DNA of 64,000 nucleotides from Mogibacterium neglectum. GTDB taxonomy: Bacteria; Bacillota; Clostridia; Peptostreptococcales; Anaerovoracaceae. A program made the position numbers and the translations under genes. Positions 52,492-62,336 of the stretch are shown piece by piece (positions within the stretch are counted from its first letter, which is position 1; the number at the start of each line of letters is the position of its first letter). The notes below the pieces were generated by a model. The model made no database searches. It had not been told where the DNA came from and worked only from the letters and a program-made list of their open reading frames with translations. The stretch is from positions 806,001-870,000 of the forward strand of contig NZ_CP128647.1 in NCBI RefSeq assembly GCF_030644205.1, given 5' to 3'.

Positions 52492-54537
52492 ATGAAATTA
52501 AGTGACAGTGTAACGACAATCAAAGGTGTCGGTGCAAAAAAGCAAACAGTGCTTGAGGAGATGGGGATTACCACAATTTATGATTTGCTTGAACACAGCC
52601 CTTTTAGATACCAGAATAGACTTAATCGTACTCATTTTATGGATGTACCTGAAGATAAAGATGTTTTGATTGGTGGTGTTTTGATTAATAAGAGGCTTCG
52701 TTCTATAGGTAGAGGTCGTACAATGCTTGAATGTGCGCTCCGTGACGAGAGCGGTATATTTCATGCAATTTTTTTTAATATGCCTTTTCTTGAAAAGAAT
52801 TTGAGATTAGGAAATGATTACACTTTGTTCGGTAAGATGAAGTGGAGAAATGGGGCTAAGACCATAGTTAATCCTGAAATGTATCCTGCGAATAGTCCTA
52901 GAGATATTCGGGGTATAATACCCGTATATAGGCGATCCGCTGGAATATCTTCTAATGAATTGTCAAAGTTGATTCTCAGCATTCTAGATGAGATGGATGA
53001 ATCTTGTGAGTGGCTAGGAGATGAGCTTTTAGAGAAAAATAATCTTGCGCCCGAGTACTACGCATACAGGAATATTCATTTTCCGGAGAGTGTAGATGCA
53101 TACAATAGAGCGAAGTTTAGATTGATATATGATAAGCTACTTGCGTTTCAATACTGCATTTTGTATAATCGGAGATTTCTTGATGAAGAATGCGGAAACT
53201 CAATGATTGCTCCCGTTGATATAAGCAAATTTTTGGACTCGCTTCCATTCAGGCTTACTGAAGGACAGCAAACCGCTGTAGATGATATAGAGCATGATTT
53301 GATGAGCACAAAGACCATGAATAGACTTGTGCAAGGGGATGCTGGGTGCGGAAAGACTGTCGTTGCAGAAACTGCTATCTTTCATGTTGTTAGTGCGGGT
53401 TGGCAGGCTGCCTTTATGGCTCCGACAGAGATTTTAGCTAGACAGCACTTTGCTAAACTTACTGCTGATTTTGGAGAATTTGGAATGAGAACTGCACTTC
53501 TAGTCAGTGGTATTAAATCTACTGATAGAAGAGAAATACTTGAAGGTATTTCTAGTGGTGACATTGATATCGTTATAGGAACACATGCTCTGATTCAGTC
53601 TGATGTGGAGTTTGCAAAGCTTGGTCTAGTTTTAACTGATGAGCAACACAGATTTGGCGTTAATCAGCGAAAAATTTTGACAGAGAAGTCAGAGGCGGTA
53701 AATGTTCTGGTGATGTCGGCAACTCCTATTCCTAGAACGCTTGCAGCTACGGTATTTGGTGATATGGATTTCTCTGTTATAAAGAGCAAACCATCAAATC
53801 GTAAGGAGATAATAACAAGGTATGCAACTGAAAAATCGCGTGAGCGTGTATATGCAAATGTCTATAATGAAGTAAAGAATGGTAATAGAGCATATATTGT
53901 AGCACCGTCAATTGAGGATAGTGAAGATAACAACTTAATATCGGCGGAAGCTCTTTATGAGGAATTAAAAAAGAAATTCAAGGGTACAAAGATAGGTCTT
54001 ATTCACGGCAAGCTTGATAAATTAGAAAAAGAGCGGATGATGAATGAATTTGCTGCAGGGACTATTAAAGTTCTTGTATCAACAGTAGTAATTGAAGTTG
54101 GCATAGATGTTCCTGAAGCAACTGTCATAGTAATTGAAAATGCAGAGAGGTTTGGCTTAGCTCAGCTACATCAGCTAAGGGGAAGAGTTGGAAGAAGTGA
54201 TTTGCAGTCATATTGCTATCTGATTTGTTACAGCGATGCTGAGAATGCCATAGAGCGTATGAACGCTATGGTGACTATGAGCGATGGATTTGAGATAAGT
54301 GAAGAGGATTATAGACTTCGTGGGGCTGGGGATTTGATGGGAACTATGCAACACGGATATTCTGGTAATAGTTTTTACGATTTATTTGGTTATGATAAAA
54401 TACTAAAGCTTGCAACTTCTGATGCAGAACAGATACTGTCTAAGAATCAAATTGAACTCAAAGGATTCGTAGACCTAGAGCAGTTACAGCTAAGAACAAA
54501 CAATATCATGGTGCAAGATAATAGTAATATAATATAG
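52492..54537 (+). CDS. recG: ATP-dependent DNA helicase RecG
   Basis: The 681-residue helicase processes stalled forks and Holliday junctions. It shows the OB-fold wedge domain in the first 230 residues, Walker A GDAGCGKT near residue 283, motif II DEQHRFG near 382, motif III MSATPIPRT and motif VI QLRGRVGRS. The length is normal for the family. It starts three bases after the Asp23-like gene and is followed by rsmD. Confidence 0.94.
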   Translation: MKLSDSVTTIKGVGAKKQTVLEEMGITTIYDLLEHSPFRYQNRLNRTHFMDVPEDKDVLIGGVLINKRLRSIGRGRTMLECALRDESGIFHAIFFNMPFLEKNLRLGNDYTLFGKMKWRNGAKTIVNPEMYPANSPRDIRGIIPVYRRSAGISSNELSKLILSILDEMDESCEWLGDELLEKNNLAPEYYAYRNIHFPESVDAYNRAKFRLIYDKLLAFQYCILYNRRFLDEECGNSMIAPVDISKFLDSLPFRLTEGQQTAVDDIEHDLMSTKTMNRLVQGDAGCGKTVVAETAIFHVVSAGWQAAFMAPTEILARQHFAKLTADFGEFGMRTALLVSGIKSTDRREILEGISSGDIDIVIGTHALIQSDVEFAKLGLVLTDEQHRFGVNQRKILTEKSEAVNVLVMSATPIPRTLAATVFGDMDFSVIKSKPSNRKEIITRYATEKSRERVYANVYNEVKNGNRAYIVAPSIEDSEDNNLISAEALYEELKKKFKGTKIGLIHGKLDKLEKERMMNEFAAGTIKVLVSTVVIEVGIDVPEATVIVIENAERFGLAQLHQLRGRVGRSDLQSYCYLICYSDAENAIERMNAMVTMSDGFEISEEDYRLRGAGDLMGTMQHGYSGNSFYDLFGYDKILKLATSDAEQILSKNQIELKGFVDLEQLQLRTNNIMVQDNSNII

Positions 54538-54560
54538 TAGGAAAAATAAAGGAGATGCCA

Positions 54561-55097
54561 ATGAGGATTAATACTGGCAGGTTCAAATATAGAAAAATAG
54601 AGGTTCCTGAGAGTGCTAGGCCAACTACAGAGAAGGTAAGAGAGGCGGTATTTAGCATGCTTATCGGCCGTATAAAAGGAGCAACTGTACTTGATTTATT
54701 TGCTGGATCTGGATCTTTAGGCCTAGAGGCACTATCAAGAGGAGCAGGGTATTGTGTATTTAACGAAGTTAATAGAAAAAACTATAAAATACTAAAAAAT
54801 AACATTGAAAACTGCAAAGCAGAAGAAATTTCTTCAACTTATAATAATGATTTTAGGAAAGCTTTAGTGCTTGCAAATAGAGAGTTTGATATTATATTTG
54901 TAGATCCACCTTACCGTGAAGGGTATTATGGTGAAGTATTTGAACTTATTGAGGAATATGGACTTTTAGCAGATGATGGAGTGATAGTCGCCGAACACTT
55001 AAACGATAACTTATTATCCGATAAAGTGCTGTGTTTCAATAGAACTAAGCATAAAAAGTATGGAACCATAGGTGTGGACTTCTTCGAAAGAGCTTAA
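54561..55097 (+). CDS. rsmD: 16S rRNA (guanine966-N2)-methyltransferase
   Basis: The 178-residue enzyme opens MRINTGRFKYRK, carries RPTTEKVREAVFSML, the SAM motif LDLFAGSGSLGLEALSRGA and catalytic IIFVDPPYREGYY. Start ATG 54561 is six bases after AAAGGAG; an ATG six bases earlier directly abuts the ribosome site. It precedes coaD, the order usual in Firmicutes. Confidence 0.92.
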   Translation: MRINTGRFKYRKIEVPESARPTTEKVREAVFSMLIGRIKGATVLDLFAGSGSLGLEALSRGAGYCVFNEVNRKNYKILKNNIENCKAEEISSTYNNDFRKALVLANREFDIIFVDPPYREGYYGEVFELIEEYGLLADDGVIVAEHLNDNLLSDKVLCFNRTKHKKYGTIGVDFFERA

Positions 55098-55152
55098 AGC
55101 CTTGCAAATACAATATCCGTTTGTTAAAATACGTTGAGAGATGGTGATTAAC

Positions 55153-55641
55153 ATGAAAAGAACTGCAATTTATGCGGGTTCGTTTGATCCAATTACTAAT
55201 GGTCATTTGGACATAATTGAACGTGCAGCTAATATGTTTGACAGTTTGACTGTCGGCATAGCCGTTAACAGTTCTAAGACCCCGTTGTTCACTTTGGATG
55301 AACGAAGGAATATAGTCTCCAAGGTGACGGAGAATATACCTAATATCGAAATTGATGTATTCGATGGGCTGCTCGCAGAGTATGTTAACGATCATGATTT
55401 CGAAGCAGTTGTAAGGGGACTTAGAGCAACTACTGATTTTGAATATGAAATTCAGATGGCTCAGATGAATGCTCGCTTATACACGGGTGGGACAGAGACT
55501 GTTTTCTTGATGACAGACCCTAGGTATTCGTTCATTAGTTCATCTCTCATCAAAGAAGTGGTCTCTTATGGTGGCGATGTAGATGGGTTGCTGCCAGACT
55601 ATGCAAACGAAATGATTAAAACTAAAGTTGAGAATCAATAA
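55153..55641 (+). CDS. coaD: Phosphopantetheine adenylyltransferase
   Basis: The 162-residue enzyme transfers AMP to phosphopantetheine in coenzyme A synthesis. Motifs are YAGSFDPITNGHLDII (with the HxGH-related nucleotide site TNGH), VVRGLRATTDFEYE and YSFISSSLIKEV. Start ATG 55153 is chosen because family members begin just before the first strand; an in-frame ATG lies 12 bases upstream. Confidence 0.93.
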   Translation: MKRTAIYAGSFDPITNGHLDIIERAANMFDSLTVGIAVNSSKTPLFTLDERRNIVSKVTENIPNIEIDVFDGLLAEYVNDHDFEAVVRGLRATTDFEYEIQMAQMNARLYTGGTETVFLMTDPRYSFISSSLIKEVVSYGGDVDGLLPDYANEMIKTKVENQ

Positions 55642-55658
55642 ACTAGGAGGAAATCGTT

Positions 55659-56246
55659 ATGGGCGACGCATCAATTAGAGTTATGACACTACTTGACGAT
55701 CTTGAGGAAATTCTTGCTAATGCATCTAAGGTACCTTTTTCAGAGAAGGCAATTGTAGATAGCGATGAAATTAGGAGCATTGTTGATGATATTAGACTCA
55801 GCATGCCTAAGGACATTCAGCAGGCAAAGTGGGTTAAGGATGAGCAGGACAGAATTCTTAACGAAGCAAGAGGTGAGTACGATAAAGTAATCATCGCAGC
55901 AAAGAAACAAGCTGAATATCTTGTTGAGAATGATGTTATAAAGAAAGAAGCTGAAAAGAGAGCGGATGCTCTTATCTCTGAGGCTGAAAACCATAGCAGA
56001 TACATTAAGCTTCGTTCTTACGAGTATGTAGACAAACTTCTGTTCGATATGCAGAATGATATTGCGAAGGTTGCTACAGAGCACATTCAGCCGATGAATG
56101 ATTACTTCACTGATATGCTCGGCGAGATGAATGGAAGAGTTAATGGAAACCGTCAGGAAATGAAGGCTCTTGCAGAACGTATTCAGGGCGGAGCTTCATA
56201 TAATGAAGGTCCGCAAGCAGCTCCTGCAGAAGAAGAGGAGCAATAA
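55659..56246 (+). CDS. Coiled-coil protein between coaD and tmcAL, unknown
   Basis: This 195-residue, highly charged protein is predicted to be mostly helical. The central part (about residues 60-140, with LNEARGEYDKVIIAAKKQAEYLVEN in a heptad-like layout) looks like the stalk of ATP-synthase subunit b, without any membrane helix, and the C-terminus is acidic (AAPAEEEEQ). TAGGAGG precedes the ATG. Comparable coiled-coil genes in clostridia at this locus are usually annotated ATPase or hypothetical. No function can be assigned. Confidence 0.6.
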   Translation: MGDASIRVMTLLDDLEEILANASKVPFSEKAIVDSDEIRSIVDDIRLSMPKDIQQAKWVKDEQDRILNEARGEYDKVIIAAKKQAEYLVENDVIKKEAEKRADALISEAENHSRYIKLRSYEYVDKLLFDMQNDIAKVATEHIQPMNDYFTDMLGEMNGRVNGNRQEMKALAERIQGGASYNEGPQAAPAEEEEQ

Positions 56247-56253
56247 TTACCTG

Positions 56254-57462
56254 ATGAGAGTTCTGGGAATTGTTGCTGAATACAATCCTCTTCATAATGG
56301 TCATCTGTACCAAATCAATAAGGCAAAGCAAGAAACTGATGCTGATGCAGTAATAGTCGCTTTGAGCGGGGATTATGTGCAGCGCGGTGAGCTTGCTTCG
56401 GCTAACAAGTGGGTTAGAGCAGAGTCCGCAATTAAGAATGGAATAGACGCAGTGTTCGAGATACCAACTTATGCGTGTCTCGGCAATGCGTCTGTTTATG
56501 CGTCTGCAGGTATTGAACTTCTTGCAGCAACAGGTGTTGTAGACGTCATATCATTTGGTAGCGAATCTGGAAATCTAGAGGAGTTAACAGAGATTGCATC
56601 TAATATGAATGACGGGAGGATATGTGAGAGGATAAGTGAGCTGTCAAAAGATGGCCATAGTTACCCACGGGCACGTGCAATTGCATATGAGGAGTTCTTT
56701 GGTAGTGATTCTAATGAAATCCTAAGTAGACCAAATGATATACTTGCTATTGAATATATCAAGGCACATTCATCTCTTAAAAACTCAAATATAGTTCTCC
56801 ACGCGGTAAAACGTGAGTCTTCTGGATACTCAGCAGCCTTTGATAATAGCATGAGATTTCAAAGTGCATCTGGAATCAGACAAGCTATTCGAGATGAGAT
56901 TGATGTTTCTGATTTTATGCCTGAAGATTCTCTAAAACATGTGGAATCATACTCAAGTTCCATGCAAGATAAAGTGGATGGGAACCTATTTAATTTAATC
57001 AGATATGCCCTTATTAATTTGTCCGCTGCAGAAATTGACGAGTTTCCAAGTGGTGGTGAAGGTATAGGGGGCAGACTTTTAGAGATTTATACAAAATGCA
57101 ATACATTCGAAGATTTAGTCATAGGTGCAAAGAGTAAGAGGTATACATATACGCGTATTTCAAGGCTTTTGATGCAGATCCTTCTTGGTATAAAGAGGAG
57201 AGACTTTGACAATGCTTCACCTGAGTATTTGAGACTACTAGCGGCAAATGAAACTGGTCGGCAACTTATAAGAAGGGCGAAGAAGGAAGAACTCAATAAA
57301 CTTCCTTTATTGACGAATATCAATAGAGAATCTAATATTCTATCTTTGTTTGCAAAGAAACAATTGCTCCTTGACATTAAGGCTGCAGATACATACAATA
57401 TTCTAGCAATTAATGATATGTACAAAGAGTCAGATCGCGTAAAAAGGCCGACAATGCTTTAA
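56254..57462 (+). CDS. tmcAL: tRNA(Met) cytidine acetate ligase (YlbM)
   Basis: The 402-residue protein starts MRVLGIVAEYNPLHNGHLYQI, the nucleotidyltransferase HxGH-type motif, and continues with VALSGDYVQRGE and a long helical C-terminal part. The family (TmcAL/YlbM) acetylates C34 of elongator tRNA(Met). AAGAGGAG lies 13 bases upstream of ATG 56254; earlier in-frame codons lie in the previous gene's 3' end. Confidence 0.88.
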   Translation: MRVLGIVAEYNPLHNGHLYQINKAKQETDADAVIVALSGDYVQRGELASANKWVRAESAIKNGIDAVFEIPTYACLGNASVYASAGIELLAATGVVDVISFGSESGNLEELTEIASNMNDGRICERISELSKDGHSYPRARAIAYEEFFGSDSNEILSRPNDILAIEYIKAHSSLKNSNIVLHAVKRESSGYSAAFDNSMRFQSASGIRQAIRDEIDVSDFMPEDSLKHVESYSSSMQDKVDGNLFNLIRYALINLSAAEIDEFPSGGEGIGGRLLEIYTKCNTFEDLVIGAKSKRYTYTRISRLLMQILLGIKRRDFDNASPEYLRLLAANETGRQLIRRAKKEELNKLPLLTNINRESNILSLFAKKQLLLDIKAADTYNILAINDMYKESDRVKRPTML

Positions 57463-57468
57463 ATTTCA

Positions 57469-57497
57469 TTGACATAGATTGATGTTGCGTATATAAT
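57469..57497 (+). promoter_or_regulatory. Consensus sigma-A promoter of rpmF
   Basis: TTGACA (57469-57474), exactly 17 bases, TATAAT (57492-57497). It lies seven bases after the tmcAL stop and drives rpmF separately. Confidence 0.85.
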
Positions 57498-57566
57498 ATT
57501 GACTTGTAATGCGTGAAACGTAAGTTCAATATTTGAGATAATCACATTTGTAAGGAGGTGTCGACA

Positions 57567-57749
57567 ATGGCAGTACCAAAGAGGAAAACATCGAAAGCAA
57601 AGACTGCTAGCAGAAAGGCTGCTAACATGAAGATGGGCGCTCCGGGACTTTCAACTTGTCCTCAGTGTCATGAGCCAAAGCTTCCACACAGAGTTTGCCC
57701 AACATGCGGATTTTATGATGGAAAAGACGTCGTAAATAACGCTGAATAG
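57567..57749 (+). CDS. rpmF: Large-subunit ribosomal protein L32
   Basis: The 60-residue protein starts [13 protein letters not shown] and has the zinc ribbon [27 protein letters not shown] lies eight bases before ATG 57567. The yceD (DUF177) gene that normally sits directly upstream of rpmF is absent here; the promoter takes its place. Confidence 0.95.
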   Translation: MAVPKRKTSKAKTASRKAANMKMGAPGLSTCPQCHEPKLPHRVCPTCGFYDGKDVVNNAE

Positions 57750-57765
57750 TTAAGACAAGCCCATG

Positions 57766-57796
57766 ATCCGAGATATCTCGGGTCTTTTTCTTTTTT
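57766..57796 (+). terminator. Factor-independent terminator after rpmF
   Basis: CCGAGATATCTCGG self-complementary stem flanked by GA/TC pairs, then a T-rich run. Confidence 0.75.
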
Positions 57797-57865
57797 GCAA
57801 ATATACTTTACAAATAGTATAATTAAACGAATATATCTACTTGTTTGAATACGAATTGGGGAATC

Positions 57866-60800
57866 ATGGCAGAGGATAAGAAAAAACGCGGTCCAGGTAG
57901 GCCTCCTGGCAGTAAGAATAAATCAAAGAGAGCTACATCTACTTCGAATAACAAGAGAAGCAGCAGTAATGCAGAGAATGCTGAACAGAAGCAGATTCGG
58001 GAGATGCAAGAAAAAAGAAATTCACATAGAAAGCTTATTGATGAGATATGGGGAATTGCCATATTTGCAATAGGTGTTTTTTTGATATTTACGATGAAGA
58101 GTGATAGTACTGGAAGCTTTGGACATGGAATACATAACATTTTGAGAGGTTTGTTCGGTGGTATGTCCTATGTGCTCCCATACTTTTTGATTTTAGTTGC
58201 AATTTGCTTATTCCTTCAGAAACTGCAACATCTAAATGCCAGAACTGCCTCGTTAACTACGCTCATATATTTTATGATGTGTGCACTTAATGGATACAGA
58301 TTTGTAGATTCGAATAATATCAAATTCGGATTTGGTGATATTTTGATTTTTTATCGAAATGGCGTAAAAGGGCATAACGCTGGTGCTGTCGGAATGGAAT
58401 TGGCGAATGTCCTTGTTAAGCTTATCGGAAAACCAGGACTGATTATTCTCGGTTTAGCTTTGATTTTTATATCTGTACTTTTAGTTGCTAATACGCCTAT
58501 TTCTAAACAAATACATGCATTTAGAGAAGCTCGTGAAGAGAAACAATTGATAAGGGAGTTTGAACGTTCAGGTGGAACAATTGGACCATCCTCTAGCTTT
58601 GGTGAAAATAAAACAAGTGATGTAGATGGAACTTCAGCTAGAACCGATAGGAACGACCATATGCAATTTGGAATAGGTGAACAAGCAAGTGTTCAAACTA
58701 CTCCTTTAACCTCTTCATCTACAACTGATTATAACATCTCTGGAAATTTGAGTCAGGGCTCGTATTGTGAACTAGAAGAAGAACCAACGTCAGGATTATT
58801 TGGTAGAATGCTTGCTAAGCACCTGAACTCTAGAAAACAAAGAGCTCAAGAAGAAGGTACGGGAGTTTCTGGTGCCAAATCTAAAAAAAGGGCAACAAAC
58901 ATAGGAGCTTATAAAATTGACGAGGCAGGTGAAAAGAAAACAGCTGAAGGATTTCCTGATGAAGAAACTAGGAGAGAACTAGCTAATATGCTCGATAATG
59001 GATCAGACTTTGGTGGAGATGAAAGCGGGGTCTATGATGGGTATAGAGGTAAAACAGCAAGTGTCATTGGGTTTGGTACGGGAGAAAAATTTTCATCTCT
59101 AGAGCAAGTCGGGTATGGGCTTGATGGTGCGGTAGAATCGACAACTTCAGGATCTACAGGTCTTTGTGGATATGATGGGATGGATGAAGATAGGAGCAAT
59201 TCTTCTAAGTCAGGTTTAGGATTAGATGGGTTTAATGCAGGAAAAAAATCACGAAACAAAACTGCAACTTACCGCGGCCCAGGAACTCCTGAGTTTGATG
59301 AAATGAAAGCCCAGGAAGCCGCTTTAAAAAATGATGTTTGTGTAGGGGCAGCAATAGGTGCGGCAACTGTCGCAGATAATCTTGTGTCAAAAAATTCTGC
59401 GGATGATACCGTGTACAATCAAAAAGAAGATACTAGACCAACTAAGGCTGATCATGATGAAATAGCAAAGCAGGTAGAAGAAGGCCAGGCAAAGAAGGAA
59501 AGTAATTATGTGTTTCCTTCATTAGATTTATTAAATAGACCTAAGCCCAACACTAACATGATGAGTGGAAATCAACTTGAAGAACGCGCTCGTTTATTGG
59601 AGCAGACCCTAAATGATTTTAATGTAGAAGCAAAAGTTCTCAATGTCACACAAGGAGCATCTGTTACAAGGTATGAGGTTCAACCAGCTACAGGCGTTAA
59701 GGTTAGCAAGATAACAGGTCTTGCAGATGATATAGCGCTGAATATGCGGGCTAAGAGCATTCGAATAGAGGCACCAATCCCCGGTAAGGCTGCTGTTGGA
59801 ATAGAAGTCGAGAATGAAAAGGCTGCGCCAGTACTTATCAGAGAGCTTATTGAATCTAATGAGTTTAAGCATGCAAAGTCAAAGATTAGCTTCGTGGTTG
59901 GAAAAGATGTTTCGGGAAGGAATATCATTGCCGATCTTCATAGTATGCCTCACATGCTCATTGCTGGTGCAACTGGTTCTGGTAAGAGTGTGTGTATAAA
60001 CACCATAATTACAAGTTTCCTTTACAAAGCTTCACCCGATGAAGTTAAACTAGTTCTTATCGACCCTAAGGTAGTTGAACTAGGTAACTATAATGGTATA
60101 CCACATATGCTAATACCAGTTGTTACTGATCCAAAAAAAGCAGCTGCGGCGCTTAACTGGGCAGTAAACGAGATGCAGCAGCGTTATAATAAATTTGCCG
60201 AGCTTGGGGCTAAGGATTTAGCATCATATAATCATTCTGTTTCTAGTTCTGGAGATGAAGATAAAGTTATGCCACAGATTGTTATTGTTATAGATGAGCT
60301 TGCCGATTTAATGATGGCAGCGTCATCTCAGGTTGAAGAAGCTATATGTAGACTTGCGCAGAAAGCTAGAGCGGCTGGTATGCATCTCATTGTAGCTACT
60401 CAGAGACCATCTGTTGATGTTGTGACTGGTCTAATCAAGGCAAATATTCCTTCAAGAATTGCATTTAGCGTATCATCGCAGTTTGACTCGCGTACAATTA
60501 TAGATACTGCAGGTGCTGAAAAACTTCTCGGTAAGGGTGACATGCTCTTTTCACCAGTTGAGGCTAATAAGCCTATCAGGATTCAGGGACCTTATATATC
60601 AGAGTCAGAGAGTGCTTCTGTAATTAACTTTGTAAAATCGCAGAGTGAGACAGAGTACCGAGAAGATGTGATTCAAAGCATCGAAGTAGCAGACAAGCCA
60701 ATTGCACAGGATTCGGCAGCAGATGAACTAACTGAAGATGCGATAGAGTTTATTTTAAAGCAAAAGCAAGCATCGGTTTCCATGCTACAGAGAAGATTTA

Positions 60801-61027
60801 GAATTGGTTATAATCGTGCAGCTCGTATAATCGATGAGATAGAAGATATGGGCATAATTGGTCCGTCTGATGGTTCAAGACCTAGACAAGTCCTAATGAC
60901 AGAGGAGGAGTATTATGGGCCAACTGACCAGACGACTTTTGAAAGTGGAACCCCAAATGACGATATAGAGCATAAGAACGATGAAGTGGTAAATATAACG
61001 GAGATTTTTAATGACAAATACGAATAA
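57866..61027 (+). CDS. FtsK/SpoIIIE DNA translocase with AT-hook-like N-terminus
   Basis: The 1053-residue translocase moves chromosomes through the septum. Its N-terminus (about residues 5-22, KKRGPGRPPGSKNKSKR) resembles an AT-hook. Four membrane helices follow at about 55-215, then a long low-complexity linker to about residue 560. The motor has Walker A ATGSGKS near 703, Walker B VIVIDELADLMM and ATQRPSVDVVTG, and the C-terminal winged-helix gamma domain (SMLQRRFRIGYNRAARIIDEIEDMG) that reads KOPS/SRS sites. Start ATG 57866 follows GGGG; the longer frame adds seven codons. It overlaps rimO by 17 bases. Confidence 0.92.
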   Translation: MAEDKKKRGPGRPPGSKNKSKRATSTSNNKRSSSNAENAEQKQIREMQEKRNSHRKLIDEIWGIAIFAIGVFLIFTMKSDSTGSFGHGIHNILRGLFGGMSYVLPYFLILVAICLFLQKLQHLNARTASLTTLIYFMMCALNGYRFVDSNNIKFGFGDILIFYRNGVKGHNAGAVGMELANVLVKLIGKPGLIILGLALIFISVLLVANTPISKQIHAFREAREEKQLIREFERSGGTIGPSSSFGENKTSDVDGTSARTDRNDHMQFGIGEQASVQTTPLTSSSTTDYNISGNLSQGSYCELEEEPTSGLFGRMLAKHLNSRKQRAQEEGTGVSGAKSKKRATNIGAYKIDEAGEKKTAEGFPDEETRRELANMLDNGSDFGGDESGVYDGYRGKTASVIGFGTGEKFSSLEQVGYGLDGAVESTTSGSTGLCGYDGMDEDRSNSSKSGLGLDGFNAGKKSRNKTATYRGPGTPEFDEMKAQEAALKNDVCVGAAIGAATVADNLVSKNSADDTVYNQKEDTRPTKADHDEIAKQVEEGQAKKESNYVFPSLDLLNRPKPNTNMMSGNQLEERARLLEQTLNDFNVEAKVLNVTQGASVTRYEVQPATGVKVSKITGLADDIALNMRAKSIRIEAPIPGKAAVGIEVENEKAAPVLIRELIESNEFKHAKSKISFVVGKDVSGRNIIADLHSMPHMLIAGATGSGKSVCINTIITSFLYKASPDEVKLVLIDPKVVELGNYNGIPHMLIPVVTDPKKAAAALNWAVNEMQQRYNKFAELGAKDLASYNHSVSSSGDEDKVMPQIVIVIDELADLMMAASSQVEEAICRLAQKARAAGMHLIVATQRPSVDVVTGLIKANIPSRIAFSVSSQFDSRTIIDTAGAEKLLGKGDMLFSPVEANKPIRIQGPYISESESASVINFVKSQSETEYREDVIQSIEVADKPIAQDSAADELTEDAIEFILKQKQASVSMLQRRFRIGYNRAARIIDEIEDMGIIGPSDGSRPRQVLMTEEEYYGPTDQTTFESGTPNDDIEHKNDEVVNITEIFNDKYE

Positions 61028-62336
61028 GACGTTCTATATTGACACATTGGGGTGTGCAAAGAACGACTACGATTCGCAGGTTTTGGCGGCTGAACTAATG
61101 AATAGAGGATGTACGCTTTCAGATTCACCTGAATCGGCGGATATCCTGATTATTAATACTTGTGGTTTTATTGAATCAGCAAAGACTGAGTCAATTGAAC
61201 ATATATTCAGCATGGCTGCTATTAAAGGGGAGACAAAGAAGCTTGTGGTCACTGGCTGTCTTTCAGAGCGCTACCATGAAGAGCTTGTAAAAGAGATTCC
61301 TGAAGTTGATATTTTCGCAGGTGTTAATGACTATGATGAACTTCCTGATCTACTGCTATCAGATGACGAAATTATGGCAGATAGTGTTAAGGGAAAAGTT
61401 GGTAGAGTTCTTCCGTACAAGGAGAGGGTTCTTCCAAAGAATTCGTATTCTGGTGTTATAAAAATTGCCGAAGGCTGCAATAATACATGTGCGTTTTGCG
61501 CTATACCTAAAATTCGCGGACCATATCGAAGTAAAAAAATTGAGGATGTCGTTAGAGAAGCGGAAGTTATGGCTGAGAGAGGCATTAAAGAGATAACCAT
61601 TATTGCGCAGGATACCTCTTATTACGGTAAAGATCTCTATGGGAAAGCTATGCTGCCAAAACTTTTAGAGGAACTATGCCGTATAGAGGGTATCAATTGG
61701 ATTAGAATCATGTATGTTTACGATGACGGGATTACGGATGACCTCATCAGTACAATTGCTGCAAATGAAAAAATTTGCAACTATCTCGATATTCCAATCC
61801 AGCATATTTCAGACAATGTGCTGAGTAGAATGAGGAGAAACTCAACAGGGGACTCCATTAAGGATACATTCAAAAAATTGCGTGATAATATTCCTGAAGT
61901 GCACATTAGAACTACTTTGCTTGTCGGATTTCCGGGAGAGAGTGAAGAAGATTTTGATGAACTTATAGAATTTGTCAAAGAGGCTAAGATCGATAGATTA
62001 GGTGTATTTGCTTTTTCAGATGAAGAGGGTACCTTATCACACAGACTAGATGGAAAGTTACCAGAAGACGTAAAAGAAAATCGCAGAAATATCATAATGG
62101 AGCTACAGGTTGGGATAAGTGAGGAGCTTAATCAAAATAAAATAGGAAAGATTTTTGAGGTTATGGTTGACGAAGTTCAGTCCGAGAGTGAATACATAGG
62201 TAGAACAAGGTATGACGCACAAGAGATAGACAATGAGGTTAACTTTAATGGTAAGCTCGCGCATAAGCCAGGGGATATTGTACAGGTTAAGATTACAGAA
62301 GCCTACGAGTATGATCTCGTAGGTGAGGAGGTTTAG
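61011..62336 (+). CDS. rimO: Ribosomal protein S12 (aspartate-C3) methylthiotransferase
   Basis: The 441-residue radical-SAM enzyme has the UPF0004 domain (TLGCAKNDYDS, LIINTCGFIESAKTES, VVTGCLSERY), giving the auxiliary cluster cysteines, then the radical-SAM triad C156-x3-C160-x2-C163 (GCNNTCAFCAIPK) and a C-terminal TRAM domain (DEVQSESEYIGRTRYDAQEID). CAKND and the GFIESAK wording fit RimO rather than MiaB. It ends one base before pgsA. Confidence 0.92.
   Translation: MTNTNKTFYIDTLGCAKNDYDSQVLAAELMNRGCTLSDSPESADILIINTCGFIESAKTESIEHIFSMAAIKGETKKLVVTGCLSERYHEELVKEIPEVDIFAGVNDYDELPDLLLSDDEIMADSVKGKVGRVLPYKERVLPKNSYSGVIKIAEGCNNTCAFCAIPKIRGPYRSKKIEDVVREAEVMAERGIKEITIIAQDTSYYGKDLYGKAMLPKLLEELCRIEGINWIRIMYVYDDGITDDLISTIAANEKICNYLDIPIQHISDNVLSRMRRNSTGDSIKDTFKKLRDNIPEVHIRTTLLVGFPGESEEDFDELIEFVKEAKIDRLGVFAFSDEEGTLSHRLDGKLPEDVKENRRNIIMELQVGISEELNQNKIGKIFEVMVDEVQSESEYIGRTRYDAQEIDNEVNFNGKLAHKPGDIVQVKITEAYEYDLVGEEV

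Noticed and set aside
58600-59560. Possible frameshift or foreign insertion in the ftsK linker
   Set aside because: The frame stays open and long, poorly conserved linkers are normal between FtsK membrane and motor domains.
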